In this document: positions 26,159 to 33,801 of the stretch, piece after piece
Position numbering within the stretch: position 1 is the first letter of the stretch
How the letters are laid out: each line of letters begins with the position of its first letter
Origin: a virus
Length of the DNA: 54,453 nucleotides
Reading direction: 5' to 3' (one strand)
Virus record (IMG/VR): IMGVR_UViG_3300046455_000446
Span: 1 to 54,453 of that record
Translations under genes and position numbers: made by a program
The notes under the pieces: model-generated
Databases searched by the model: none
What the model saw: the letters and a program-made list of their open reading frames with translations, nothing else
Told to the model about the DNA's origin: nothing

Positions 26159-26478
26159 ATTTAACATGCGAGCAATTTTCAGAAGGCGTTCGGTGGTTGC
26201 GTTCGATAGAAGCTAAGACCTTGGCGCGCGAGAATGCTGCGCTTCGTGCCTTACTCAAGGTGCACAGCGTCAAAGTTGACAAGCAAGCAGATGTAATACG
26301 CTTGGCAGTTAATGGGCATCCTATGACGGTCAAAGAAGTGATGCAGACAGCGAAGAATCTTAGACCAGATATGAATTTTGACCGGCCTGGAGTTTCATCG
26401 AGCTTGATGGCCTTAGTGCGCCAAGGTGAAGTCGTAAATATTAGCGACAGCCACCCAGCAAGATTTCAAAGCAAATGA
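26155..26478 (+). CDS. Winged-helix-like small protein, 107 aa
   Basis: A helical N-terminus (RSIEAKTLARENAALRALL) followed by a basic region ending in MALVRQGEVVNISDS, which looks like the wing of a winged helix. It may bind DNA or be a small regulator in an otherwise structural operon. It is coupled on both sides by 4-base overlaps. Confidence 0.55.
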   Translation: MNLTCEQFSEGVRWLRSIEAKTLARENAALRALLKVHSVKVDKQADVIRLAVNGHPMTVKEVMQTAKNLRPDMNFDRPGVSSSLMALVRQGEVVNISDSHPARFQSK

Positions 26479-27239
26479 AAACTCTCATTGCTGGTCTGTT
26501 CTTCCTGCTCTGTCTTAGCTGTGCGGCCGCGAGGCCGAGGAATGGCACGTTGGTTGTCACGGTCAGCCCGTCGGAGGGTGGCACCACTGGCGGCTCTGGC
26601 ACCTATCCCGGTAAGACCAAAGTAACCATCAGAGCTGTTCCTTTCACTGGCTGGGTGTTTACCAAGTGGTCCGACGGAAACACGAATTCGGAGCGGACAG
26701 TGACGGTGCCCAACGGCGGTACAGCCCGGTATGTGGCCAGCCTGGTCTTTGTTCCTTCTGGGAATGTGGCGCTATCGGCTGAGCCCGTCAATGGAGGCAC
26801 TGTTTCTGGCGCAGGTTCATATCCGGTCGGCAAGGCTGTGGATATTCGGGCTACTCCATTCCAGAATTGGAGCTTCACCAGATGGCAAGATAATCTCACG
26901 AACAACCCCAGGACCATCACGGTGCCGTCTGGGTCAATCCTGTTCACGGCTACGTTTTTAACCAATACGCCACCTGCTCCTCCGAACACCAACGGCACGG
27001 TTCTGCTGGATTGGTCTTCGGTTACGAATGCGTTCAAGTACATCGCCAGCTGGGGCGTTGCCTCGCGCGTCTATACCAACTCTGTTTTGACCAACACGGC
27101 CAGCGCCAGAATCAGCGGGCTTGCGACAAACCAGATTTATTATTTTGCGGTTCAGTCCATGGGAGTAAATGGCGCCTACAGCCCTTTTTCCTGTGAGGTG
27201 TGGGGTCGTGTCGGAGATACCAATGCGTGCAGCCCATGA
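26475..27239 (+). CDS. Lipoprotein with bacterial-repeat and fibronectin-like domains, 254 aa
   Basis: Residues 1-18 are a lipoprotein-type signal peptide (LLCLSC then AAA). Residues 25-90 and 95-165 are two tandem repeats (VSPSEGGTTGGSGTYPGKTKV / AEPVNGGTVSGAGSYPVGKAV), the divergent InlB-type bacterial repeat. Residues 175-245 look like fibronectin III. Exported phage proteins of this kind are rare. Such domains occur in Verrucomicrobiota secreted proteins and hint at the host or a captured gene. Confidence 0.65.
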   Translation: MKTLIAGLFFLLCLSCAAARPRNGTLVVTVSPSEGGTTGGSGTYPGKTKVTIRAVPFTGWVFTKWSDGNTNSERTVTVPNGGTARYVASLVFVPSGNVALSAEPVNGGTVSGAGSYPVGKAVDIRATPFQNWSFTRWQDNLTNNPRTITVPSGSILFTATFLTNTPPAPPNTNGTVLLDWSSVTNAFKYIASWGVASRVYTNSVLTNTASARISGLATNQIYYFAVQSMGVNGAYSPFSCEVWGRVGDTNACSP

Positions 27240-27724
27240 ACATCGAACCCATATGGATAATCGGGCAGGGCATTGCTTTTGCTGGTGCTGGACTCATGGC
27301 GTACATAAGTTTGACCAACCGGGTGACTGCGATTGAGGCAAAGGTGCCAAAGGATTTGTCAGAACGAGTGACCAAGCTTGAGGCCCAGGTGCACGACGAC
27401 CTGTTCGAGCGCGTGGTCAGCCTGGAGGCGGTGTTCAATATCCTTGGAGAGAAGGCCGCGAAGCTCCTGCACAGCGATGATGACCCATACCAGATAGACA
27501 GCTTGCTTGATAAGTACCTTGACCGGCACTACGAACTCTCTTTTGCAGAATGGGAAGCTCTTCTGGCGAAGTGTTTAGCGATTGAGGAGAACAAGTCCCT
27601 GTCCAAAGATGAGCGTCTGCTGGCGGGATGGATTTCTGCGGTCTGCCACCACAAGCTACGCCGGCCACCACCGGAAAAGAGAAAATACGAGACGGACCAC
27701 ATAACGAAATCCGATGGAAGATGA
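27236..27724 (+). CDS. Membrane protein with coiled coil, 162 aa
   Basis: Residues 5-25 form one membrane segment (WIIGQGIAFAGAGLMAYISL). Residues 30-75 form a coiled coil with heptads (AIEAKV, VTKLEAQV, VVSLEAV). An acidic C-terminal domain contains HYELSFAEWEALL. The arrangement resembles an i-spanin or membrane regulator. It starts a run of small membrane proteins that could include lysis functions. Its end overlaps the next gene by 11 bases. Confidence 0.6.
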   Translation: MNIEPIWIIGQGIAFAGAGLMAYISLTNRVTAIEAKVPKDLSERVTKLEAQVHDDLFERVVSLEAVFNILGEKAAKLLHSDDDPYQIDSLLDKYLDRHYELSFAEWEALLAKCLAIEENKSLSKDERLLAGWISAVCHHKLRRPPPEKRKYETDHITKSDGR

Positions 27725-27920
27725 AACCAGAACATTCTCCAAGGAAACGCCCGACAGTCAGCTTTTCAATGTCAGTGTACGGGCGTGGCTGGTGATTGCC
27801 CTGACAGCGACTATTTGTGCGATGAGCATAATCGGCAAGGAAGTGCAGGAGCCTCTTTACGGGATAGGCTATCTGGCCATCGGCTACTACTTCGGGCAGA
27901 AGACAGCGAAAAAGGCATGA
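27714..27920 (+). CDS. Small two-segment membrane protein, 68 aa
   Basis: The polar N-terminal 20 residues precede two membrane helices (WLVIALTATICAMSIIG and LYGIGYLAIGYYFG) and a basic KTAKKA tail. This topology suits a phage holin, but no family match is claimed. Confidence 0.55.
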   Translation: MEDETRTFSKETPDSQLFNVSVRAWLVIALTATICAMSIIGKEVQEPLYGIGYLAIGYYFGQKTAKKA

Positions 27921-28090
27921 GCATCTGCCTGAAAGTGGACGGGCTTGAAATCGAGGTAAATGGCGAAGAAGTGAAGTATGCGGTGGAGGGGGTTTGGCAC
28001 CACTGTCCGTTTGATAAGTTTGTGGCGTTGCTGGACAGGAACTTCAGGCCGTCAAAGCAGGAGGTTGACTGGGATACCCCAAAGCCATAG
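27917..28090 (+). CDS. Small soluble acidic protein, 57 aa
   Basis: Beta-rich beginning (CLKVDGLEIEVNGEEVKYAV), two His/Cys residues, and a charged tail. Coupled by ATGA to the preceding membrane protein. Function unknown. Confidence 0.5.
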   Translation: MSICLKVDGLEIEVNGEEVKYAVEGVWHHCPFDKFVALLDRNFRPSKQEVDWDTPKP

Positions 28091-28100
28091 GGTTTAAGCC

Positions 28101-28283
28101 ATGACAACCTCTTTACTATTCTGGCTGCTGGTTTTGTTGTACGCGCTCAGCATCTTTATATCAAAAGATTCATCGAAAGAGTCATTAAAAGATTCATTGA
28201 GAATGAACGCCCCAAATATCATTCTTTTCGTGCTCATGGTGTTGCTGGGGTGGCGCACTTTTGGACCAGCCCTTCACTCATGA
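28101..28283 (+). CDS. Small two-segment membrane protein, 60 aa
   Basis: Two membrane helices (LLFWLLVLLYALSIFI and IILFVLMVLLGW) flank a Ser/Lys-rich loop. A holin or antiholin-type role is possible because it sits in a cluster of membrane genes. Confidence 0.5.
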   Translation: MTTSLLFWLLVLLYALSIFISKDSSKESLKDSLRMNAPNIILFVLMVLLGWRTFGPALHS

Positions 28284-28618
28284 AAAACCTCCTCCTGTTC
28301 TCCATCCTAATCCTGTCGCTCCTGGCCGGCTGTGCCACGCCAGGCAAGCTCATCGCCAGCTCCAGCACGACCGTTGACCACGCTATGCGGGCCTGGGCTG
28401 TCTGGGTGGTGGATGGTAAGGCTACACCAGAACAGGAACTCAGGGTGCGCGCGCTCAAGGCTAAGTATGACGCGGCCGAGGATGCGGCTGTGCAGGCTAA
28501 TATAGCCTTTGCCAGTGGGGACAAGACGAGATGGGCTGCGGCCAAGGCGTTTCTGATTGAGCAGCAACAGGCGCTGTTAAACCTGGTCAGCACCTTTACG
28601 GGAAAGGCCGTGCGATGA
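28280..28618 (+). CDS. Lipoprotein, 112 aa
   Basis: Residues 1-18 are a signal peptide ending in the lipobox LLAGC. The mature part is mostly helical (EQELRVRALKAKYDAAEDAAVQANIAF). It could be an o-spanin or a periplasmic lysis factor. The start at 28280 overlaps the previous stop (ATGA). Confidence 0.6.
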   Translation: MKNLLLFSILILSLLAGCATPGKLIASSSTTVDHAMRAWAVWVVDGKATPEQELRVRALKAKYDAAEDAAVQANIAFASGDKTRWAAAKAFLIEQQQALLNLVSTFTGKAVR

Positions 28619-28812
28619 ACGGTGCCATCATTGCGCAGTTACTGATTAAGCTGGGGCCTATCGCGTTCGACTTGGCAGAGAAGCTGGCCGCCATCTGGAG
28701 CAAGGAAATGACACCTCAGGAAGTGGCTGCCTTCTGCCAAGCTAACCGAAAGTCTTACGACGACTACATTGCGGCTGAGCGGGCTGCCCGGACGACGACC
28801 AATGTTACCTAG
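28615..28812 (+). CDS. Small protein with apolar helix, 65 aa
   Basis: The helix LLIKLGPIAFDLAEKLAAIWSKEM and a second charged helix suggest a small membrane-associated or amphipathic protein, in the style of phage proteins found near lysis genes. The last 8 bases overlap the minus-strand gene at 28805. It is coupled to the lipoprotein gene (ATGA). Confidence 0.5.
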   Translation: MNGAIIAQLLIKLGPIAFDLAEKLAAIWSKEMTPQEVAAFCQANRKSYDDYIAAERAARTTTNVT

Positions 28813-28939
28813 CCTGCTTGGGTTGCTGGCGCTTCTTGTCGCCTGCGGCTGGCTTCAGGCGTGGATAGAAGGCGACCCAGACGAGCAAGGCAACGCTGGC
28901 TAGAAGTTCCAGCAGCAGGACTAGGTCAGCTTCGGCCAT
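28805..28939 (-). CDS. Mini membrane protein, 44 aa
   Basis: An unlisted frame from ATG 28939 to TAA 28805. It gives a membrane segment (VLLLELLASVALLVWVAFY) followed by a basic tail (RLKPAAGDKKRQQPKQAR), the usual shape of a tiny inner-membrane protein. A competing plus-strand frame (28802-28903) has a lipobox-like LLVAC but no charged N-terminus and looks weaker. It is the last gene of the minus-strand early operon. Confidence 0.45.
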   Translation of the reverse strand: MAEADLVLLLELLASVALLVWVAFYPRLKPAAGDKKRQQPKQAR

Positions 28940-29020
28940 GGGCGGCGTTGTGCTTCGACAAGACGTTGAACGGCAGTGGAAGTGATCATGAAATAACAGA
29001 CTGGAGTTGGTTAATCATTG

Positions 29021-29851
29021 TTAGACGCCGAGCGGCATCGCGGATTGTTCGAGGCGTTTATTGATGATGTCCACATAGGTTTGATTGATTTCGATGCCGA
29101 CGTATCGGCGGTTTAGTTCCTTCGCGGCTTTCAGTGTCGTGCCACTCCCGGCGAATGGGTCGAGCACCACGTCACCCGGATTTGACCAGCTTGCGATGTG
29201 GTCTTTGGCGAGTGATTCTTGAAACGGAGCAGGATGGTCGTGTGTGATTTTGTCGCCAGTGTGCCCGCCACCGTTTGGATACCTCCACACGTTGAAGCGG
29301 GCGCCGTATTCTTTTCGTTCTGTGGCTTCGTCTTTGCGGTTCAGCACATACAGGTTTTTTCTGTCTTTCAGGATATTGACGTGAGCGGGCGAGCCTTTAG
29401 AGAGGACAAAGACATACTCCCACGTTTGATGGTAGCGGACTGATTCAGGATTCGCCGACCCTGATTTCTCGTAGATCATCGTATCGTGCAGATTCAGTCC
29501 GAGGCGTTTGAAGTGGAGTGCCTGTTCCATGCTTGAGCCTGTTTCGCTTCCGTCCACGCATTCATCGGCCACCACCCACACGATTACGCCACCGGGTTTC
29601 AGAAGGCGTTTCAGATTCCACGCCACGCCGTAGAAGTCCCACGAGTGCCCGCCGTATTCTCGCAGGTTGTCGTATGGCGGCGATGTCACCACGAGGTCTA
29701 TTGATTCAGACGGCATCACCCGCATGGCTTCGCAGTTGTCAGAACACAAAACGGCGTCTAACCAATCGCTGCTGATAACCGCCTTATCGCTGGTGATTCG
29801 AGAGTCATCAGCTTCGGCGGTCATCGCGGGCGGTTGTGAGGTTGTCAGCAT
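29021..29851 (-). CDS. Beta-class DNA methyltransferase (SPPY type), 276 aa
   Basis: From the ATG at 29851: catalytic motif TSPPY at 56-60 precedes the SAM motif DPFAGSGTT at 231-239, the beta-class order. SPPY occurs in N4-cytosine and some N6-adenine enzymes. No restriction partner is adjacent, so it probably protects phage DNA from host restriction. A 13-residue longer reading from 29890 would overlap the upstream gene. Two other DNA methyltransferases are present (39055, 46341). Confidence 0.85.
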   Translation of the reverse strand: MLTTSQPPAMTAEADDSRITSDKAVISSDWLDAVLCSDNCEAMRVMPSESIDLVVTSPPYDNLREYGGHSWDFYGVAWNLKRLLKPGGVIVWVVADECVDGSETGSSMEQALHFKRLGLNLHDTMIYEKSGSANPESVRYHQTWEYVFVLSKGSPAHVNILKDRKNLYVLNRKDEATERKEYGARFNVWRYPNGGGHTGDKITHDHPAPFQESLAKDHIASWSNPGDVVLDPFAGSGTTLKAAKELNRRYVGIEINQTYVDIINKRLEQSAMPLGV

Positions 29852-29864
29852 TTTGTCGGCGGTA

Positions 29865-30176
29865 TCAGAGCTTATCGTTAGCAGAATCACACACCGGACA
29901 TCTCAGCCCGGTGGCGACCTTATATTCTACGAGTTCTCCGTGATTCCGACACGTCCAGTAGCCGTCTGGATACATTATCGAGCGCGCCCTAGCACTGAGT
30001 GCTATGCGTTCTTCGGTAGTCATCTTCGATATTCGCGCCCCCGCTTCGTCGCACGCCTTCGCAATTCTTTGCCTCCACCACCATTCACGAATTCTGCTAA
30101 CAACGCGCTGAAGACGACTGCGAGAGCGCGGGGAGTCATTGCGGTTGCTTTCCGCGTTGGAGGTTTGGGTTTTCAT
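29865..30176 (-). CDS. Small basic protein with zinc knuckle, 103 aa
   Basis: A basic Arg/Ser-rich N-terminus and a C-terminal CRNHGELVEY with LRCPVCDS (CxxC) that could form a small zinc-binding unit. I chose the ATG at 30176, inside the neighbouring gene by 41 bases. Longer starts are possible. Function unknown. Confidence 0.5.
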   Translation of the reverse strand: MKTQTSNAESNRNDSPRSRSRLQRVVSRIREWWWRQRIAKACDEAGARISKMTTEERIALSARARSIMYPDGYWTCRNHGELVEYKVATGLRCPVCDSANDKL

Positions 30177-30450
30177 CGAATGTCTGACTCGGCCAGTCCT
30201 GCGGTTTTCCATCAAGGATTGCACCTATCACCTCAGCATCGTAGCGATTAGCTTTTCCAAACTCGGCTACCACACAGTTGTATCGGCGCATATAGATGCA
30301 CCATACTCCATCTTTGCGTTGCTTCACGGCATATGGAGAGGCCACTGAACCCGGCGCTGGAACGAATGAGCTTGCGCTGGGAGGTTTTCCGACCGGCTTG
30401 CCGTCGCCGTGAACCTTCTGCCCGTCGGGTGTAGTGTAGATTCCGCTCAT
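30136..30450 (-). CDS. Hypothetical early protein, 104 aa
   Basis: Contains an SSFVPAPGSV segment encoded by a 28-base repeat shared with the gene at 30569-31057, and a YDAEVIGAILDGKP middle. A strong AAGGTG ribosome site precedes the ATG, in a context repeated upstream of that same gene. Unknown function. Confidence 0.6.
   Translation of the reverse strand: MSGIYTTPDGQKVHGDGKPVGKPPSASSFVPAPGSVASPYAVKQRKDGVWCIYMRRYNCVVAEFGKANRYDAEVIGAILDGKPQDWPSQTFDENPNLQRGKQPQ
30347..30374. repeat. 28-base in-frame repeat, copy 1
   Basis: Identical to 30954-30981. In both genes it encodes the same SSFVPAPGSV peptide in the same frame. Confidence 0.95.
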
Positions 30451-30568
30451 CGTTCACCTTGGTCGTTATGCCTCACAGGAGCGCCCCCTGTGATTCCTCG
30501 CGCTTGATTCGTTCGACGGCGACCGCGAACCCCGCGAGTCCAAATCCGTTGGCGACGGGTCTTTCATC

Positions 30569-31057
30569 TCAGTCGTTAGGAACCGGGTGGGTCATCCGCA
30601 AGTGTTCAACTGCCACATGCAGGCCATGCGCCACCCCGTCGTGCCAGTGATACCATTTGTCCCCTTGCGCGAGCGCGTCTCGCTTCGCTTCTTGGGTTTT
30701 CTTTTCTTCCAAAAGGTCTGCCGCAGGTGAGCTTGATTCGTTAGGCGAATCCGCTTCGAGTATGGCCCGCGCCATCCACAGGGCTGCCCATTCATCTGGC
30801 GTGAGGCTGTTTCCCGGGCAGGTTGCTCGCAGGTCGTCTGCCCTGCATTTTGACGCGATTTCGAGCGCTGGGATTATTTCAGCAAGTGTTTCCTTGGTTC
30901 GAGCAGCCTCGGTGAAGTATGCGTCGCGCTCTCGTATTGCATCATCTATCACCGAACCCGGCGCTGGAACGAATGAGCTTGGCTGTGGGCATTGCGGGCA
31001 TCGCACGAACCCTTGATAGTCATGCTCGTTACAGGCGTATTGGAGTGGCTCGCTCAT
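30569..31057 (-). CDS. Zinc-knuckle early protein, 162 aa
   Basis: N-terminal CNEHDYQGFVRCPQC (two zinc pairs) precedes SSFVPAPGSV, then a long helical charged region. The DNA encoding the shared segment repeats that of the 104-residue gene downstream. ATGA coupled to the gene at 31054-31230. Role unknown. Confidence 0.6.
   Translation of the reverse strand: MSEPLQYACNEHDYQGFVRCPQCPQPSSFVPAPGSVIDDAIRERDAYFTEAARTKETLAEIIPALEIASKCRADDLRATCPGNSLTPDEWAALWMARAILEADSPNESSSPAADLLEEKKTQEAKRDALAQGDKWYHWHDGVAHGLHVAVEHLRMTHPVPND
30954..30981. repeat. 28-base in-frame repeat, copy 2
   Basis: Identical to 30347-30374. See that entry. Confidence 0.95.
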
Positions 31058-31230
31058 GGTTCACCTTGGTCGTTCGGCGACACTTCACAGCGCGACATTC
31101 GACATAGAAGTCCATGAGGTGTTTTGTGTCGCACATACACGTCCACTGACCCATCCCCTCCTTTTGGTATGCAGATGCGAACGCGCCGCCCGCAGGCGGT
31201 ACAGGTCGCCGAACGCGCTGGAACGTTCAT
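31054..31230 (-). CDS. Small zinc-knuckle protein, 58 aa
   Basis: CTACGRRVRICIPKGGDG and CRMSRCEV give two cysteine pairs. I chose the ATG at 31230, 13 bases after the YqaJ stop. Longer frames from 31470 overlap that gene entirely. Probably an accessory of the recombination cluster. Confidence 0.55.
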   Translation of the reverse strand: MNVPARSATCTACGRRVRICIPKGGDGSVDVYVRHKTPHGLLCRMSRCEVSPNDQGEP

Positions 31231-31243
31231 CGGGTGGAGTAGG

Positions 31244-31927
31244 TTACGGAATGACATCGAACGTCTCCTCCCGCAGCCTGGAGTCGGGCAGCGGCTTGCG
31301 TCGTGGCGGGCCGCCATTGAGGGCACACAGCCGGTCCCAGCAAGCGTCCAACTTGTAAAGAAACCCGTCCACAGCGTCACGCAGCGCGCTCTGGAAGGCA
31401 TCGTCGCGCTCGATGACCAGGTGAAGCGGTGCAATCTGCCTGCTGTGCGAATAGAAGTGCCATGTTTCAAATCCAGTTACCATCATGCTGAACTGAACTT
31501 GGCAAAAATATTCCTTTGGCACCCCTCCCGACAACAGATAGCCGAGATGAACAGGAAGTGTAGGACATTTTATCTCGCATCCGCTCGCGTTTCCAATCAA
31601 TGCGTCAGGCGAGCAACCAATGCGCCCATCGTCCGACGAAATGAATCCCACGTTTTGAATTTCGAGGCCGGTATTTACGGTGAACGCAGGCTTGGCTTGG
31701 AACTCAAGAATTGCCCCTTGCTCCATGTCAAATATTCCTTGAAGTTGAGGCAGGGGCGAATCTGTCCATTTTTCCGTGAGCTTGCGGTGAAGATAAGTAG
31801 TGACTCCGGCGCTATCTCTAACCTTGCCAGTGGGACTTACGAGTGCGTCAGCCTCACTCGCGGTCACGACGCCGGCGCGCAGGTTCAACCAATCCAGCGA
31901 TCCTTGCTCGCATTGGTGAATCTTCAT
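31244..31927 (-). CDS. YqaJ/lambda-type exonuclease, 227 aa
   Basis: The family pattern is clear: an N-terminal QGSLDWLNLRAGVVTAS (8-24), the catalytic GCSPDAL (104-110) and EIK (118-120) of the PD-(D/E)XK core, then HLGYL. Such 5'-3' exonucleases work with a single-strand annealing protein, here ERF at 32636. Together they form a Red/ERF-like recombination pair. Confidence 0.85.
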   Translation of the reverse strand: MKIHQCEQGSLDWLNLRAGVVTASEADALVSPTGKVRDSAGVTTYLHRKLTEKWTDSPLPQLQGIFDMEQGAILEFQAKPAFTVNTGLEIQNVGFISSDDGRIGCSPDALIGNASGCEIKCPTLPVHLGYLLSGGVPKEYFCQVQFSMMVTGFETWHFYSHSRQIAPLHLVIERDDAFQSALRDAVDGFLYKLDACWDRLCALNGGPPRRKPLPDSRLREETFDVIP

Positions 31928-32130
31928 TCAACCTCCTTGTGCAACTCCTTCAGCCGCGCCTTCTGAATCGCTTCACGGAGCGCGCGGCGGTTTCCATCTG
32001 AACTCAGGGTGAAAGTTCCAAGCGGCGAGAATTCACACGGAACAATGACGACGATTTCATCTTCTTCGAACTCGTCATCAAACCGGAAGCAACGAGCCGC
32101 GAGCCAGTCGAGCATTTCGGTGTCGTTCAT
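31924..32130 (-). CDS. Small acidic hypothetical protein, 68 aa
   Basis: Acidic (FDDEFEEDEIVVIVPCEF), with a helical C-terminus. It sits between the ERF-linked gene and the exonuclease, coupled by ATGA on both sides, so it is probably co-expressed with recombination. No family known to me. Confidence 0.6.
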   Translation of the reverse strand: MNDTEMLDWLAARCFRFDDEFEEDEIVVIVPCEFSPLGTFTLSSDGNRRALREAIQKARLKELHKEVE

Positions 32131-32639
32131 TTTGTTCTTACGTTTATCAACTTGTCGATGTGCTCTGTCACGAGCTTGGTGGCATCCGACTTCAACGCAG
32201 CCTTAAACTCAGAGACGATTACTTCTGCGTTTTCTTTGATGGCTTTTGCGAATTCATCCTGAAGGATTTGTGTCATTAAAGCCTTATGTCTTGGCGTGCC
32301 TCCATAACTGCTTTCCTTGCCATTTGAATCTACTTTTACTTCCCAGAAGTCTTTAGCGCGTTTGGCCAATACCGCCTTTATCGTGGTCGGACTTCCTGAT
32401 GATTCTCCCCAGATGTCAATAGGTGTGATTTCATGTTCAATCAGCTTTGTCATTTCGCTGGCAAGGAAAGCGTCCACCTTTGTGCTTAATCCGATGGCAA
32501 TTTCATTGGTGACGCGCTCTTCGATTATTGCTTCCACGCGCTCCGCAATCCCTGATTCTTCAAACATTGTCCCGACGAATTTATTCGCTGCCAACTCTAA
32601 GACTTCCTCTCGGGTTATTCCAAATGGGTTTTCGTTCAT
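32127..32639 (-). CDS. ERF-associated hypothetical protein, 170 aa
   Basis: Mostly long helices (VEAIIEERVTNEIAIGLS, AKAIKENAEVIVSEFKAAL). The position next to ERF is a common one for a phage accessory protein, but the function is unknown. Coupled by ATGA to ERF. Confidence 0.65.
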   Translation of the reverse strand: MNENPFGITREEVLELAANKFVGTMFEESGIAERVEAIIEERVTNEIAIGLSTKVDAFLASEMTKLIEHEITPIDIWGESSGSPTTIKAVLAKRAKDFWEVKVDSNGKESSYGGTPRHKALMTQILQDEFAKAIKENAEVIVSEFKAALKSDATKLVTEHIDKLINVRTK

Positions 32640-33370
32640 CGGCCAACCTGTTCCTTTCTTCGCAGCATCGCGTCAGCCTCGTCGTATTTATTCGCCGGGA
32701 TGTTTGCGAACGAATCAGCCCGGCAGAATTTGAGGAATGCGGTCACACTGCTATTCGTCATCTTCACGCGGCGTTCAAGTTCGTCGGCGGTCGTGGGCGT
32801 CACCTTCGCATTCGGGTCGCCCTCAAGCCCGGCGTCGTTTTCTTCATTAAGACAGTCTTGTTGAATCGTGACGTTGAGCGCGAGGCACAGCGCGTTTCGT
32901 TTCGCCGTAGTGCTCGCCTTTTGGTCGGCTTGTGTTTCCGAGTCGGAGCGACCGCCCGAGCGCACCGCGTAGGATGTTTTCTCTTTGTGACCGCCGATGT
33001 GCAACAGGTGAATCGTCACGACAGCGCGACCTTCTCTCCAATCCTGGTCAAAACTCACGCTGAAGCCGTGCTTGGAAAGTATCGGCCCAATCTCGCGCAT
33101 CATGTCCTCGAAGCGGAGATACTTTCCACGGTTCGGGATGACGGTCGTTGCCGTCAATATCGGCATGTCTCGCTGGAGCTCATTAAACGCAATCGCAAAC
33201 TGCCGCTGCGCGTTCATGGCGAGCAGGTCTTTTAAGACCGCCAGTTTTTCTGCGTCGAGGTTGCCGTCAACGACCGCTTTGTATGCGCTCTCCAAGCTCA
33301 ACCCGGCTTGCGGTCGGTCAACTGCGCGCGATGATGCTGGTGCGGCCAGTTCTAGTTCGGTGGTTTTCAT
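32636..33370 (-). CDS. ERF-type single-strand annealing recombinase, 244 aa
   Basis: Starting from ATG 33370, the core at about residues 45-150 (ALNELQRDMPILTAT, LRFEDMMREIGPILSKHGFSVSF and the ADQKASTTAKRNALCLAL stretch) matches the ERF family. It anneals single strands made by the YqaJ exonuclease. Its first 53 bases overlap the previous small gene. Confidence 0.8.
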   Translation of the reverse strand: MKTTELELAAPASSRAVDRPQAGLSLESAYKAVVDGNLDAEKLAVLKDLLAMNAQRQFAIAFNELQRDMPILTATTVIPNRGKYLRFEDMMREIGPILSKHGFSVSFDQDWREGRAVVTIHLLHIGGHKEKTSYAVRSGGRSDSETQADQKASTTAKRNALCLALNVTIQQDCLNEENDAGLEGDPNAKVTPTTADELERRVKMTNSSVTAFLKFCRADSFANIPANKYDEADAMLRRKEQVGR

Positions 33371-33521
33371 TTGTGGTGTTCCATTGCAGTTCCGCTTCAG
33401 GCACATAGCTTTCGCCGGTTGCGGTTTCGATTTTGCACATGCCTGAAACCTGGTATAGCAGCCTAAACTCTGAAGTCAGGCCATTGGCTGTCAGGATGCC
33501 GTCGGGTGGGCGATGGTTCAT
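33318..33521 (-). CDS. Small hypothetical protein, 67 aa
   Basis: From the ATG at 33521, which overlaps the preceding stop as ATGA. The first 40 residues look like an ordinary soluble protein, and the tail is Arg/Thr-rich and overlaps the ERF start. It is plausible but short. Confidence 0.45.
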   Translation of the reverse strand: MNHRPPDGILTANGLTSEFRLLYQVSGMCKIETATGESYVPEAELQWNTTNENHRTRTGRTSIIARS

Positions 33522-33712
33522 TTGCGTTTCAGGAGGTGTCTCGCCACAGCATACATGGCCACGCGGTTGTGTTCGTAAATCCCTTCCCATTTTATGCGCG
33601 GCGGCACTTGTTCGGATTTGCACTTCGCCCTGTATCCGATTGTCCAAAGTTTTTCTGCCAGCTTTCGGACGGCGAGTGGTTCGATGTTGGTGAGGCTCGG
33701 TTTCGGCTTCAT
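33518..33712 (-). CDS. Small basic protein, 64 aa
   Basis: The ATG at 33712 overlaps the stop of the mini membrane gene (ATGA). The protein is basic and helical (RKLAEKLWTIGYRAKCKSEQVPPR). A longer start at GTG 33751 is possible but would lie inside the upstream mini gene. Confidence 0.55.
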   Translation of the reverse strand: MKPKPSLTNIEPLAVRKLAEKLWTIGYRAKCKSEQVPPRIKWEGIYEHNRVAMYAVARHLLKRK

Positions 33713-33801
33713 ATCAGCGCCTTCAGAATAAACCTGACACACACGCCGCACGTTGCCAGCGCAAAGAGTATGAACCAGATTGTGATGAGGTGCTTTTTCA
33801 T
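33709..33801 (-). CDS. Mini membrane protein, 30 aa
   Basis: Read directly. ATG 33801 overlaps the upstream stop as ATGA, and its own stop overlaps the next ATG (33712) as ATGA. The product has a Lys-rich start and one membrane helix (ITIWFILFALATCGVCV). Double coupling makes it credible. Confidence 0.6.
   Translation of the reverse strand: MKKHLITIWFILFALATCGVCVRFILKALI

Noticed and set aside
28802-28903. 33-residue plus-strand lipobox-like frame
   Set aside because: No charged N-terminus; the antisense 44-residue gene looks more protein-like.
32528-33235. 235-residue plus-strand frame
   Set aside because: Mirror of ERF; no motif and not coupled.
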